Position numbers and translations under genes: made by a program. From the NCBI RefSeq assembly GCF_000305775.1, contig NC_018866.1, positions 2,313,001-2,377,000 of the forward strand: a DNA stretch of 64,000 nucleotides, read 5' to 3'. The DNA is from Dehalobacter sp. DCA. GTDB taxonomy: Bacteria; Bacillota; Desulfitobacteriia; Desulfitobacteriales; Syntrophobotulaceae. The notes under the pieces were generated by a model. It worked only from the letters and a program-made list of their open reading frames with translations, ran no database searches and was not told where the DNA came from. Below, piece by piece: positions 26,194 to 34,005 of this stretch (within the stretch, counting starts at the first letter, position 1; every line of letters starts with the position of its first letter).

Positions 26194-27240
26194 TTAACCT
26201 GCAATCATCCGGTAGACGTAAACGCCAATGCCGGTGATCACAATATTGAATAACGTAAGCGGAATCAGGAATTTCCAGCCGATATGCATCAAATGCTCGA
26301 CCTTTACCCTGACAAATGTCCATCTGACCCACATGAACAGGAAAATCATCAAGTAGATTTTAATCATCATCCAGATGAATCCCGGTATGAAGGTCAAGCC
26401 AAACGGCGCATTCCAGCCGCCGAGGAACACAACGGCTGCAATCGCCGAGACCGCAACCAGATGGGTATATTCAGCGACCATAAACAACGCATAGCGGATA
26501 CCCGAATACTCAACGAAGTATCCCGCAACCAGCTCCTGCTCCCCTTCCGCCAAGTCGAACGGTCCGCGGTTTGTTTCCGCGATGGAACAAACAAAATAAG
26601 CGCAGAAGGCAAGAATCTGTGGAAAGACAAACCAGACGTTTTTCTGGGCATCGACAATCTCGGTAAGGCTTAAGCTTCCGGTGATCATGACGATGCCGAG
26701 TAAAGAAAAGGCCAGTGGAATTTCATAGCTGATCATCTGAGCAGCCGTTCTCATGCCGCCGAGCAGCGCGTATTTATTATTGGAAGCAAAACCGGCCATG
26801 ACAAAGGCAATCGTTCCTGTAGAACCAATCGCAATGAAGTACAATAGTCCGACATTCAAATCTTCCAGGATCATGCCTTTTCCGAGAGGAATAACGGCCC
26901 AGCCCATAATTGCCGTAAGAAATGCGCAGATACTGGCAATCTTAAATACGGGTCTGTCCACGTTTTCGGGAATGATATCCTCTTTCCCGAGCATTTTGAC
27001 AATATCAACCGGAAACTGTAGAAAACCTGCAGGTCCAAGGCGGTTGGGGCCAACGCGGTCAGCGTAAAAAGCAGCAAATTTACGTTCCAGCCAGACCAGA
27101 ACAATCAGGTTCGTTAGCACAAAGATAATGACAATTAAAACCAGAATGGTCTTAATAAATATTTCAGCAGGCAACACCGGCATTCCAATTCCAACTAGCC
27201 ACTGTCTGAACATATCGGCCCAAACAAGAAATAGATCCAT
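26194..27240 (-). CDS. nuoH: NADH-quinone oxidoreductase subunit H
   Basis: Membrane subunit that joins the peripheral and membrane arms and helps form the quinone site. The 348-residue product has eight predicted helices and the conserved LVWLERKFAAFYADRVGPNR and AETNRGPFDLAEGEQELVAGY segments, whose acidic residues lead to the quinone cavity. The ATG at 27240 is preferred over one four codons upstream because GGAGG lies five bases before it. Confidence 0.95.
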   Translation of the reverse strand: MDLFLVWADMFRQWLVGIGMPVLPAEIFIKTILVLIVIIFVLTNLIVLVWLERKFAAFYADRVGPNRLGPAGFLQFPVDIVKMLGKEDIIPENVDRPVFKIASICAFLTAIMGWAVIPLGKGMILEDLNVGLLYFIAIGSTGTIAFVMAGFASNNKYALLGGMRTAAQMISYEIPLAFSLLGIVMITGSLSLTEIVDAQKNVWFVFPQILAFCAYFVCSIAETNRGPFDLAEGEQELVAGYFVEYSGIRYALFMVAEYTHLVAVSAIAAVVFLGGWNAPFGLTFIPGFIWMMIKIYLMIFLFMWVRWTFVRVKVEHLMHIGWKFLIPLTLFNIVITGIGVYVYRMIAG

Positions 27241-27276
27241 ATTTTCCTCCATCTTCTGAATTCTTGTTTCTGTCTA

Positions 27277-28386
27277 TTAGCGGTCAATTTCTCCCAACAC
27301 AATATCCAAGGAAGCAAAAGCAACGACTGCATCCTGCAGATGCAAACCGACAGCCATTTCTTCAAAAATTGCCACATTCACAAAACAGGGAGAACAAATC
27401 CTTAAACGGTAAGGTTTGGGTGTACCGTCACTCACAATATGGAAACCAAGGTGTCCTTTGGAATGTTCGATACGGTTATAGACTTCTCCGGCAGGAGGTT
27501 TGATTATTTTCGGAACCTTGGCCAGAACTGGACCTTCCGGAAGTTCTCTATAAGCCTGTTCCAGAATTTTGACGCTTTCAGCTATCTCGTCCATACGGAC
27601 CATATAACGGTCCAACGTGTCCCCAGTCTGACGGACCGGCACATTGAATTTAAAACGGTCATAAATCCCATATGGCTCGTCCCGGCGCAGATCATAATCA
27701 ATGCCTGAAGCCCTGGCCGAAGGACCGGATATCCCGTAATTCAAAGCTTTTTCGCGGGAAAGCGGGGCAACCCCCTTTGTACGGGCCTGGAAGATCTCAT
27801 TGCCGGTTAATATACCGTGGTACTCTTCCATGCATTTCGGCATGATATCGAGTAGTTTGCGCAGGGCAGGCATAAATTCTTCGTTCAGATCAGCAGCAAC
27901 ACCACCAAACCGCATATAATTCGGCATCATGCGGCTGCCGGCTGCCATTTCAAATAGATCTAGAATTGTGTCTCTCTCTCTGAACCCGTAAGTCCAAGGT
28001 GTGAAACCGGCCATGTCCAGCGCCATCGAGGAATAAAACACCAGGTGGCTGGCGATACGCTGAAGTTCAGCCATAATCACCCGGATATATTCGGCCCGTT
28101 CGGGAACCTGATCGGAAATACCCATCAATTTTTCCACCGTACGGACATAAGCCTCTTCATTCAACATGCCTGAAACATAGTCCAACCGTCCGTTGTACGG
28201 AATAAACTGGGTATAGGTACGGGACTCCGCCAGTTTTTCAATGCCGCGGTGCAGATAACCGATATGGTTCACGCACTTGGTGATATATTCACCCTCCATT
28301 GTGAACACTCCGCGATACACCCCGTGCGTACTGGGGTGCTGAGGACCAAAGTTTAAGTTCATCTCCTGGGTTCTTATGTCATTCAT
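27277..28386 (-). CDS. nuoD: NADH-quinone oxidoreductase subunit D
   Basis: 49-kDa-type peripheral subunit that forms the quinone reduction site with NuoB. It is related to the large subunit of NiFe hydrogenases. The 369-residue protein starts with the usual LNFGPQHPSTHGV, whose His is close to the quinone head group, and has the family-typical GPSARASGIDYDLR segment. The hydrogenase Cys ligands are absent, as expected for complex I rather than an Ech-type hydrogenase. Confidence 0.96.
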   Translation of the reverse strand: MNDIRTQEMNLNFGPQHPSTHGVYRGVFTMEGEYITKCVNHIGYLHRGIEKLAESRTYTQFIPYNGRLDYVSGMLNEEAYVRTVEKLMGISDQVPERAEYIRVIMAELQRIASHLVFYSSMALDMAGFTPWTYGFRERDTILDLFEMAAGSRMMPNYMRFGGVAADLNEEFMPALRKLLDIMPKCMEEYHGILTGNEIFQARTKGVAPLSREKALNYGISGPSARASGIDYDLRRDEPYGIYDRFKFNVPVRQTGDTLDRYMVRMDEIAESVKILEQAYRELPEGPVLAKVPKIIKPPAGEVYNRIEHSKGHLGFHIVSDGTPKPYRLRICSPCFVNVAIFEEMAVGLHLQDAVVAFASLDIVLGEIDR

Positions 28387-28421
28387 TCTTACACCTCAAA
28401 TTCTGTTTCGCATGTTGGTGT

Positions 28422-28883
28422 TTAATCAGCCTGCTGCGTAAAATCTTTGCGCAAAGGATGTCCGGCAAAGTCCTCCGGCAGCAGAATCCTTCTGAGATCA
28501 GGATGATCATTAAATAGAATCCCCATCAAATCGAAAACTTCCCTTTCGTGTACCTGAGCCGCTTTCCAGACGGAACTGACCGACGGTACCCAGCAGGGAT
28601 TCTCTTTGGTTATTTCCACTTTAACAGTCAAATAATGCTTATGCGCAATCGAGAACAGGTGATAGATCACAGTGAAGTTTTCCGGATAATCCACAGAGCT
28701 CAGATTCATCAGAACATCGAATTTGTACTGTGGATTTTCCCTAAGTTCCTGCATGGTTTCCCCAAGCTTCAAGCGGGATACTTTTATGGAACCTTCCGTA
28801 TTATCCTCAAAGACTTCCGCTTGAGCATCCATCTTCTCATTAAGAAAGGCAACCAGCGCTTGACGATCAATCTTCTTATCCAT
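28422..28883 (-). CDS. nuoC: NADH-quinone oxidoreductase subunit C
   Basis: 30-kDa-type peripheral subunit (153 residues) that scaffolds NuoB and NuoD. The conserved [20 protein letters not shown] motif is present near residues 113-132, followed by GHPLRKDF. It is not fused to nuoD, unlike in E. coli. It overlaps nuoB by eight bases. Confidence 0.95.
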   Translation of the reverse strand: MDKKIDRQALVAFLNEKMDAQAEVFEDNTEGSIKVSRLKLGETMQELRENPQYKFDVLMNLSSVDYPENFTVIYHLFSIAHKHYLTVKVEITKENPCWVPSVSSVWKAAQVHEREVFDLMGILFNDHPDLRRILLPEDFAGHPLRKDFTQQAD

Positions 28884-29415
28884 TCTGCATGATCCTCTCC
28901 TTGTTGTTCTCCGCGAATTTTCTGGGGTTAGTCACTTTTTTCCGCAGCTCGAGAAGTCCGTAGAACAGTGCTTCCGGTCTCGGCGGACAGCCCGGTACGT
29001 AGACATCTACCGGCAAAAAGGTATCGGCCCCTTTCACAACACTGTATGAGTCTTTGAACGGACCGCCGCTGATCGCGCAGCTGCCCATCGCCATCACGTA
29101 TTTCGGTTCGGCCATTTGTTCATACAAACGAACCACAATCGGCTCCATTTTTTTCGTAACTGTCCCCGCGATAATCAGAAGGTCGCACTGACGCGGTGAA
29201 GGTCTGAAAACTTCAGACCCGAAACGCGCAATGTCATAGCGGGCATCTCCGGCTGCCATCATTTCAAACGCACAGCAGGCCAGACCGAACGTCAGTGGCC
29301 AGAAGGACCGGGATCGGCACCAGTTCAGCGCATCTTCGATCTTGCACATAATAATATTGTTCGGTACTTCATATTCAGGGACTTCAACTTTATAGTTTTT
29401 CTTAACTACATCCAT
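28876..29415 (-). CDS. nuoB: NADH-quinone oxidoreductase subunit B
   Basis: Peripheral subunit carrying the terminal cluster N2. The 179-residue product shows the ligand cysteines in [12 protein letters not shown] (adjacent Cys pair near residues 45-46), MGSCAISGG (near 110) and VPGCPPRPE (near 140). It overlaps nuoA by ten bases. Confidence 0.96.
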   Translation of the reverse strand: MDVVKKNYKVEVPEYEVPNNIIMCKIEDALNWCRSRSFWPLTFGLACCAFEMMAAGDARYDIARFGSEVFRPSPRQCDLLIIAGTVTKKMEPIVVRLYEQMAEPKYVMAMGSCAISGGPFKDSYSVVKGADTFLPVDVYVPGCPPRPEALFYGLLELRKKVTNPRKFAENNKERIMQNG

Positions 29416-29762
29416 TCCAAAGCGCCCTCCTTCCAGGCATAGGCAAATCCAAGAATGAGAATCGCAATGAAGATCACCATCTCAACAATAGCAAACAAGC
29501 CCAGATTTTGGAACAACATGGCCCAAGGATAGAGGAAAATTGTTTCAACATCAAAAACCACAAAAATTAAAGCATACATAAAGTAACTAATTTTGAAACG
29601 AATCCACGTATCCCCCTGGGTATCAAGGCCACACTCGTAAGTCAACAATTTTGCCTTGGTTGGATTGTTAGGACAGAGCAGTCTCTGAACCACCAGCAGA
29701 ATTACCGGAAATACAATTCCCCACGCTAAAATTACTGCGATCCCTGCGTAATTAATTAACAT
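29406..29762 (-). CDS. nuoA: NADH-quinone oxidoreductase subunit A
   Basis: First gene of the complex I operon. The 118-residue membrane subunit has three helices and the loop motif [20 protein letters not shown] with the conserved Cys, followed by the acidic [18 protein letters not shown] helix. GAGGAGGAGG lies upstream of the ATG. The 299 bases between nuoA and the desulfoferrodoxin gene hold a -24/-12 promoter and the terminator of the preceding operon. Confidence 0.95.
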   Translation of the reverse strand: MLINYAGIAVILAWGIVFPVILLVVQRLLCPNNPTKAKLLTYECGLDTQGDTWIRFKISYFMYALIFVVFDVETIFLYPWAMLFQNLGLFAIVEMVIFIAILILGFAYAWKEGALEWM

Positions 29763-29820
29763 TGTCTACCTCCTCCTCTATATAAATTAAAATGAATTTA
29801 AATTCTCACCAGAGAATTAT

Positions 29821-29837
29821 TGCAAGATGCGTGCCAG
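29821..29837 (-). promoter_or_regulatory. Sigma-54 (-24/-12) promoter of the nuo operon
   Basis: On the minus strand the sequence reads CTGGCACG-CATC-TTGCA, matching the RpoN consensus (TGGCACG-N4-TTGCW). GG and GC are separated by exactly ten bases. It lies about 60 bases upstream of the nuoA ATG. No enhancer-binding protein gene is in the window. Confidence 0.75.
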
Positions 29838-29974
29838 AAGCCTCCAACACCCAACTTATAAAAATAAAGGCCCAAATACAGGCTTTCTCTCAAATTGTCA
29901 AAGCCGAAAAAATAAAATATAATTCCGAAAAATTCATAAGTGTACGATTTATTTTCAATTTGATCAAATGAAAC

Positions 29975-30017
29975 AAAAAAGAGATGGTAATTTCAGTCTT
30001 TATTATACCATCCCTCT
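29975..30017 (-). terminator. Terminator of the flavodiiron-desulfoferrodoxin operon
   Basis: On the minus strand an imperfect stem of about 12 base pairs (GGGATGGTATAAT with AATTACCATCTC) followed by TTTTTTG, 45-85 bases beyond the desulfoferrodoxin stop codon. Confidence 0.8.
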
Positions 30018-30061
30018 CCTATGATCTCATTATCAACTATTAAGAATAATAAACCTTAGAT

Positions 30062-30442
30062 CTATTTTGTTTTCCAGAGTCCATGAAGATTGCAGTATTC
30101 CCTGACCTCGAGAACGGCTGCGATATCTACTGGGAAAGAAGCCTCAGGCTTCTGACCAGGTTTAAGCTCTGCACGGCAGATTTTATCTGCGGTCAGAACT
30201 TCGATAAACTGAATAAAATGTTTTTCTTCCATGGGGTGCTCAATGCTGCCAACCGTTACTTTAATGCCCTTTTCTGTTGGCTGAACTATCGGAAGGTGTT
30301 TTTCCAAACCCATATCTTCTGAACGTCCCTCAAGCTTTTCCATGGGCTGGCCGCAGCATACCAAGGCCGGAGCCCCTGTGTGAACAATCTCCACAACATT
30401 GCCACAGACGTTGCACTTGTAGATCTCTCTTAAATTCGTCAT
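30062..30442 (-). CDS. dfx: Desulfoferrodoxin (superoxide reductase)
   Basis: Two-iron cytoplasmic enzyme that reduces superoxide to hydrogen peroxide in anaerobes. The 126-residue protein has the N-terminal desulforedoxin-type site (CNVC near residues 10-13 and the Cys pair VCCGQP near 29-30) and the neelaredoxin-type catalytic site with ligands in EKHLP, HPMEEKHF and CNLHG. It overlaps the stop codon of the flavodiiron gene by four bases (ATGA), so the two are coupled. The electron donor is probably rubredoxin, which is not in this window. Confidence 0.96.
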   Translation of the reverse strand: MTNLREIYKCNVCGNVVEIVHTGAPALVCCGQPMEKLEGRSEDMGLEKHLPIVQPTEKGIKVTVGSIEHPMEEKHFIQFIEVLTADKICRAELKPGQKPEASFPVDIAAVLEVREYCNLHGLWKTK

Positions 30443-31611
30443 AGAATATTTCCCTCCAATTTCTCTTTCATTTCTTCCAGTTGATCCTCTTCCGGAATAT
30501 ATTGAATCCTGATATTTTCCAGGGTTTCAAAACCGCAGTCCTTCAGATACTGCTCCACTTGCCCGATACTCTGGCCGCTCCAGCCATAAGAACCGAAAGC
30601 CAGTCCAATTCTGTCCTTCGGAGCCAGACCCTTAAGATAGGTTAAGAAACTGGCTACACTCGGCATCAGGTTATTATTCAGGGTCGGTGAGCCGACGCAG
30701 ATATATTTTGCTGTGATCACTTCAGTCATAATATCTGAAATATGGTTATTTTTAAGATCCATGAACCGGACGTTATAGCCCTTTTTCTCAAATACATCGC
30801 TGATGCTCTCCGCAATGATCTCCGTTGCGTTCCACATCGTGTCATAGACAATCACGGCCTTTTTCTCCGTGGCATTCGTGGACCATTTTTGATATTCGTT
30901 GAGAATTGCCGGGATGTTGGAGCGCCAGATCAACCCATGGCTGGTCGCAATTACCTCTACATCCAGTCCGCCTAAGGTTCCTAAAGCTTTTTGAACCTGA
31001 CCGCCGTACGGCAGGACAATATTCGCGTAATATTTCCTGGCTTCTTCCAGGATGACCCCGAGCGGGAGCTCATCATCAAATCTCTCGGTTGAAGCAATAT
31101 GCTGGCCGAAAGCATCATTCGAGAATAGAATTTTATCTTCCTCAAGGTAGGTCACCATATTATCCGGCCAGTGTACCATTGGGGTCTGGACAAAAGTTAG
31201 ATTCCTCTTGCCGATATTCAGGACATCTCCTGATTTGACAATCCGATAGTTCCAGTCTTCCCGGAAATGCGCCTTGAGCCCTTTTTCCCCATTGGGGGAT
31301 GTGACCAGGGTCGCCTTGGTGGCAATCTCCATAATTTCCGGCAAGCTTCCTGAATGGTCCTGCTCAACATGATTGGAAATAACGTAATCAATATCTGCCG
31401 GATCAATCACATCCGAAATCCGTTCCAGCATTTCGTCAAATAGGTAATGCTTTACCGTGTCAATTAATGTAATTTTCTCATCAATGATCAGATAGGCATT
31501 ATATGTACTGCCCCTCTGGGTCAAATACCCATGAAAATTTCTGATGTTCCAGTCAACTCCGCCTACCCAGTAGACATTTTCCTTAATTTGAATCGCTTTT
31601 ATAGAAATCAC
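30439..31611 (-). CDS. Flavodiiron protein (oxygen/NO reductase, FprA type)
   Basis: A soluble enzyme that reduces oxygen to water, or NO to N2O. The N-terminal metallo-beta-lactamase-like diiron domain contains HVEQDHSGSL (HxExDH ligands), followed by a histidine in VHWPDNMVTY; the C-terminal flavodoxin domain starts near KKAVIVYDTMWNATE. The start is uncertain. The family normally begins at the KAIQIKENVYWVG segment, where the codon is ATA (31600-31602) with GAGGTGA at perfect spacing; a GTG at 31609-31611 is used here as a conservative choice, and a GTG at 31650 has no ribosome site. It is coupled to desulfoferrodoxin, giving an oxygen and superoxide defence operon. Confidence 0.93.
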   Translation of the reverse strand: MISIKAIQIKENVYWVGGVDWNIRNFHGYLTQRGSTYNAYLIIDEKITLIDTVKHYLFDEMLERISDVIDPADIDYVISNHVEQDHSGSLPEIMEIATKATLVTSPNGEKGLKAHFREDWNYRIVKSGDVLNIGKRNLTFVQTPMVHWPDNMVTYLEEDKILFSNDAFGQHIASTERFDDELPLGVILEEARKYYANIVLPYGGQVQKALGTLGGLDVEVIATSHGLIWRSNIPAILNEYQKWSTNATEKKAVIVYDTMWNATEIIAESISDVFEKKGYNVRFMDLKNNHISDIMTEVITAKYICVGSPTLNNNLMPSVASFLTYLKGLAPKDRIGLAFGSYGWSGQSIGQVEQYLKDCGFETLENIRIQYIPEEDQLEEMKEKLEGNIL

Positions 31612-31859
31612 CTCATATCTTCGTCTTGATATTATCTTCCTGGAATTCACACTTATTGATTATTTTTTCTAAAAACTAGTTTATAATACTTTTATTATTT
31701 TTTCAATATCTTATTTGTTAGGAATCATTATAACATAAAGTTATTTTTAGTCATTAGGCAAATCATTCAGTGAAAGAAGGAAATCATCACGCCCTTCAAG
31801 AATATATCTTCAAATACAATGGAAGACTCTATTTTTGCATGACAAAGGAGGATGAACAC

Positions 31860-32117
31860 ATGTCTTGTTTTAAGCTTATGGCTGTAGCTGTTAACCACAG
31901 GGCGAAAAATGCTGCCGAAGTACAGGGCGTCTTGACTAAATATGGTTGTTTGATCACCGTGAGACTAGGTCTTCATGAGGGCGGTAATGTATGTTCGGAC
32001 TCAGGGTTAATCATTCTTCAGCTTTCCGGTACTTCCGAAGAGACAGAATCCTTCGCTGGAGATTTGAACTCGATTCCCGGCGTCAACGCCAAATTTATCG
32101 AGATCTGCACCGAGTAA
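31860..32117 (+). CDS. Small ACT-like protein (iron-hydrogenase regulator type)
   Basis: An 85-residue protein with predicted beta-alpha-beta layout. It resembles the ferredoxin-like TM1266/NikR-C-type proteins annotated as putative iron-only hydrogenase system regulators (MAVAVNHRAKNAAEVQGVLTKYG, then IILQLSG and NSIPGVNAKFIEI). The ATG at 31860 is chosen because AGGAGG lies nine bases upstream; the open frame reaches 90 bases further but without a ribosome site. It is divergent from the flavodiiron operon, which it might regulate or sense with (inference). Ligand unknown. Confidence 0.75.
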   Translation: MSCFKLMAVAVNHRAKNAAEVQGVLTKYGCLITVRLGLHEGGNVCSDSGLIILQLSGTSEETESFAGDLNSIPGVNAKFIEICTE

Positions 32118-32240
32118 GAAACCTACTTTTAATCTTTTATCATTTTTTAATTTTTTACAAATTATGCTAAATTATTTACACCTTTTGTAATAAGATAAAG
32201 ATACGAATACTACGATAGAGTCGAAAAGGAGGTATCATTT

Positions 32241-33068
32241 ATGTCGAAAACCCAAGTAAGCGAATTATTAAAAATTCTTGACAGAGAAATTATGACAAAA
32301 AAAATACTCTCCGAACTGAACAATTATATCAATTTGAAAGACTCAATCATTACAGTTATGAAACATTTAAAGCAGATCACCAATTGCGACGCTATCGGCA
32401 TTCGCATATATAATGGAAAAGATTATCCCTTTTATGCCTGTGAAGGCCTGCCTGAGATGAAGCTTTCTGAAGAACCCCCCCTATGTTCCGTAAACCCTGA
32501 ACTCAAAATCCTGAAGATTTCACAGGATGAATTCTGGTCCACAAAGTGTATTTGTATGGATGTCATCCACGGGAAAGCAGACAAAAACATCCCTTTTTTC
32601 ACTTCTCAGGGAAGCTTTTGGGTCAATGATCTGCCTTCAGTCCTGAAGACCAAGGATAAAAATTGCATTGCAGCAGGTTTTAAATCTGTAGCTTTGATCC
32701 GTATCATGGCTAGGGATAACTGTATTGGTCTGATTCAGCTGCTCTGCAGATCAGCTCAGTTTCATCTTGATATGATCCTTTACCTGGAAATGGTAGGGAC
32801 CTACATCGGCATGGCTATCAACAACAGTCTGACCTATACCCGTATGAAGGAAGCCTATGATTCTCTGAATCAGCTCATCCCGATATGTTCAAGCTGCAAA
32901 AAAATTAATACGGAAGAAGAGAATTGGATCACAATTGAAGAATACCTATTCCAGCAGACTGGTTCTGAATTCACCCACACTATTTGCCCTGTGTGCCTTG
33001 AGGAATTGTATCCTGCGCTCTATCATAAAATTAAGGAAAAAGAAGAAGAAACGTTCAAAGCTATGTAA
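32241..33068 (+). CDS. GAF-domain protein with C-terminal cysteine motif
   Basis: A 275-residue cytoplasmic protein. After a helical start (1-30), residues about 30-200 form a GAF sensor domain. The C-terminus carries the IPICSSCKKI...HTICPVCLEELYP module (two CxxC pairs about 40 residues apart), which is often appended to PAS kinases and response regulators of delta-proteobacteria and Firmicutes and may bind a metal. No output domain is present, so it may act through a partner. AAAGGAGG precedes the ATG. It is monocistronic and followed by a tandem duplication and a large hairpin element. Confidence 0.75.
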   Translation: MSKTQVSELLKILDREIMTKKILSELNNYINLKDSIITVMKHLKQITNCDAIGIRIYNGKDYPFYACEGLPEMKLSEEPPLCSVNPELKILKISQDEFWSTKCICMDVIHGKADKNIPFFTSQGSFWVNDLPSVLKTKDKNCIAAGFKSVALIRIMARDNCIGLIQLLCRSAQFHLDMILYLEMVGTYIGMAINNSLTYTRMKEAYDSLNQLIPICSSCKKINTEEENWITIEEYLFQQTGSEFTHTICPVCLEELYPALYHKIKEKEEETFKAM

Positions 33069-33085
33069 TTACGCTATGTAATTAC
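33060..33085 (+). repeat. 13-bp tandem duplication over the stop codon of the GAF gene
   Basis: GCTATGTAATTAC occurs twice head-to-tail. The first copy holds the TAA stop codon of the GAF gene. Confidence 0.7.
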
Positions 33086-33103
33086 AATACCATTATGAAG
33101 GTA

Positions 33104-33203
33104 AGTCTGGGGGTCACAATAGCCGCGTGCCGCGGATGGCACAATACAAAAAGCCGCGCTCCGCATCGTGCTCCGCTCACAGCGGAACTGTGGCCCCCAG
33201 ACT
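33104..33203. repeat. 100-nt GC-rich structured element with 15-bp terminal inverted repeats
   Basis: AGTCTGGGGGTCACA (33104-33118) pairs with TGTGGCCCCCAGACT (33189-33203). Inside lie two further hairpins: GTGCC/GGCAC (33127-33142) and TCCGCT/AGCGGA (33172-33186). The element is far more GC-rich than its flanks. It could be a terminator for the GAF gene, a structured RNA or a miniature mobile element; no transposase is nearby. Confidence 0.6.
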
Positions 33204-33214
33204 AATATTACCCC

Positions 33215-33249
33215 AAAAAAGAAAGACATCATATGAAATGACATCTTTC
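33215..33249 (-). terminator. Terminator of the rubrerythrin gene
   Basis: Stem GAAAGA/TCTTTC (33221-33226 and 33244-33249) extended inward with mismatches. It is followed on the minus strand by TTTTTTGGGG and lies 30 bases beyond the rubrerythrin stop. Confidence 0.65.
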
Positions 33250-33278
33250 CTTAGCCAAGCTTAGTTACAGTATAATGT

Positions 33279-33815
33279 TTAATAGTTCTGTGCAATCACT
33301 TCAAAGTACGCTTGCGGGTGGTCACAAACCGGGCAGATTTCAGGCGCTTCAGTCCCTACATGAATATGTCCGCAATTACGGCATTTCCAGGCCGTATTTT
33401 GTTTTTTTGCAAATACTTCCTTGTTCTGCAGATTCAGCAACAGCTGTTTGTATCTTTCCTCATGTTCTTTTTCTATTTTTCCAACGCCGTCGAATAATGC
33501 GGCAATGTCATCAAATCCTTCTTCTCTGGCCTCTTCCGCCATTCTGGCGTACATGCTGGTCCATTCTTCTCTTTCCCCTGCGGCAGCTGCGACCAGATTT
33601 TCCGTCGTGCAGCCAATTCCCTGGAGTTTCTTAAACCAAATCTTCGCATGTTCTTTTTCATTTTCTGCTGTCTCTAAAAAGATGGCGGCAATCTGCTCAT
33701 AACCCTCTTTTTTGGCGGCAGATGCGAAATAGGTATATTTGTTTCTCGCCTGTGATTCTCCAGCAAAAGCCTCCATTAAGTTCTTTTCTGTCTTTGAACC
33801 TTTTAAATCTTTCAT
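33279..33815 (-). CDS. Rubrerythrin (NADH/rubredoxin peroxidase)
   Basis: A 178-residue peroxide-scavenging diiron protein. The four-helix domain carries the two ExxH-type iron-ligand sets (GESQARNKY, ENEKEHAKIW, GEREEW, GKIEKEHEERY). The C-terminal rubredoxin-like domain has CRNC and CPVC. It is of the normal, forward domain order and usual length. A promoter and a PerR-box-like site lie upstream, consistent with peroxide induction seen in other anaerobic Firmicutes. The 5' untranslated region contains a small repeat element. Confidence 0.95.
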   Translation of the reverse strand: MKDLKGSKTEKNLMEAFAGESQARNKYTYFASAAKKEGYEQIAAIFLETAENEKEHAKIWFKKLQGIGCTTENLVAAAAGEREEWTSMYARMAEEAREEGFDDIAALFDGVGKIEKEHEERYKQLLLNLQNKEVFAKKQNTAWKCRNCGHIHVGTEAPEICPVCDHPQAYFEVIAQNY

Positions 33816-33851
33816 TTTATAACTTCCTCTCTAACTTTTTTCAACTGGTGC

Positions 33852-33907
33852 CAAGTACCTTGTCAACTCAGCGGGAACATGTAGGTTTAGGACTGATATG
33901 GTACTAG
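33852..33907. repeat. Small inverted-end repeat element, copy A
   Basis: A 56-base element in the rubrerythrin leader, with imperfect inverted ends (minus strand starts CTAGTACC and ends GTTGACAAGGTACTT). It shares both ends and an internal AACCT with the element at 47074-47176. It may be a small non-autonomous repeat. Confidence 0.4.
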
Positions 33908-33939
33908 ATGATTGATTTCATATTTGAGGATCTAGAAAA

Positions 33940-33990
33940 ATTCTAAACGATTCAAAGCAATTTTGCAATAGTTATTTATAATAATTATCA
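33940..33990 (-). promoter_or_regulatory. Rubrerythrin promoter with PerR-box-like site
   Basis: On the minus strand TTGCAA (plus 33963-33968) and TAGAAT (plus 33940-33945) are 17 bases apart. Just upstream, plus 33976-33990 reads TTATAATAATTATCA, a 14 of 15 match to the Bacillus PerR box TTATAATNATTATAA. This fits peroxide control of rubrerythrin. Confidence 0.6.
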
Positions 33991-34005
33991 ATTTGCTATA
34001 ATTAT

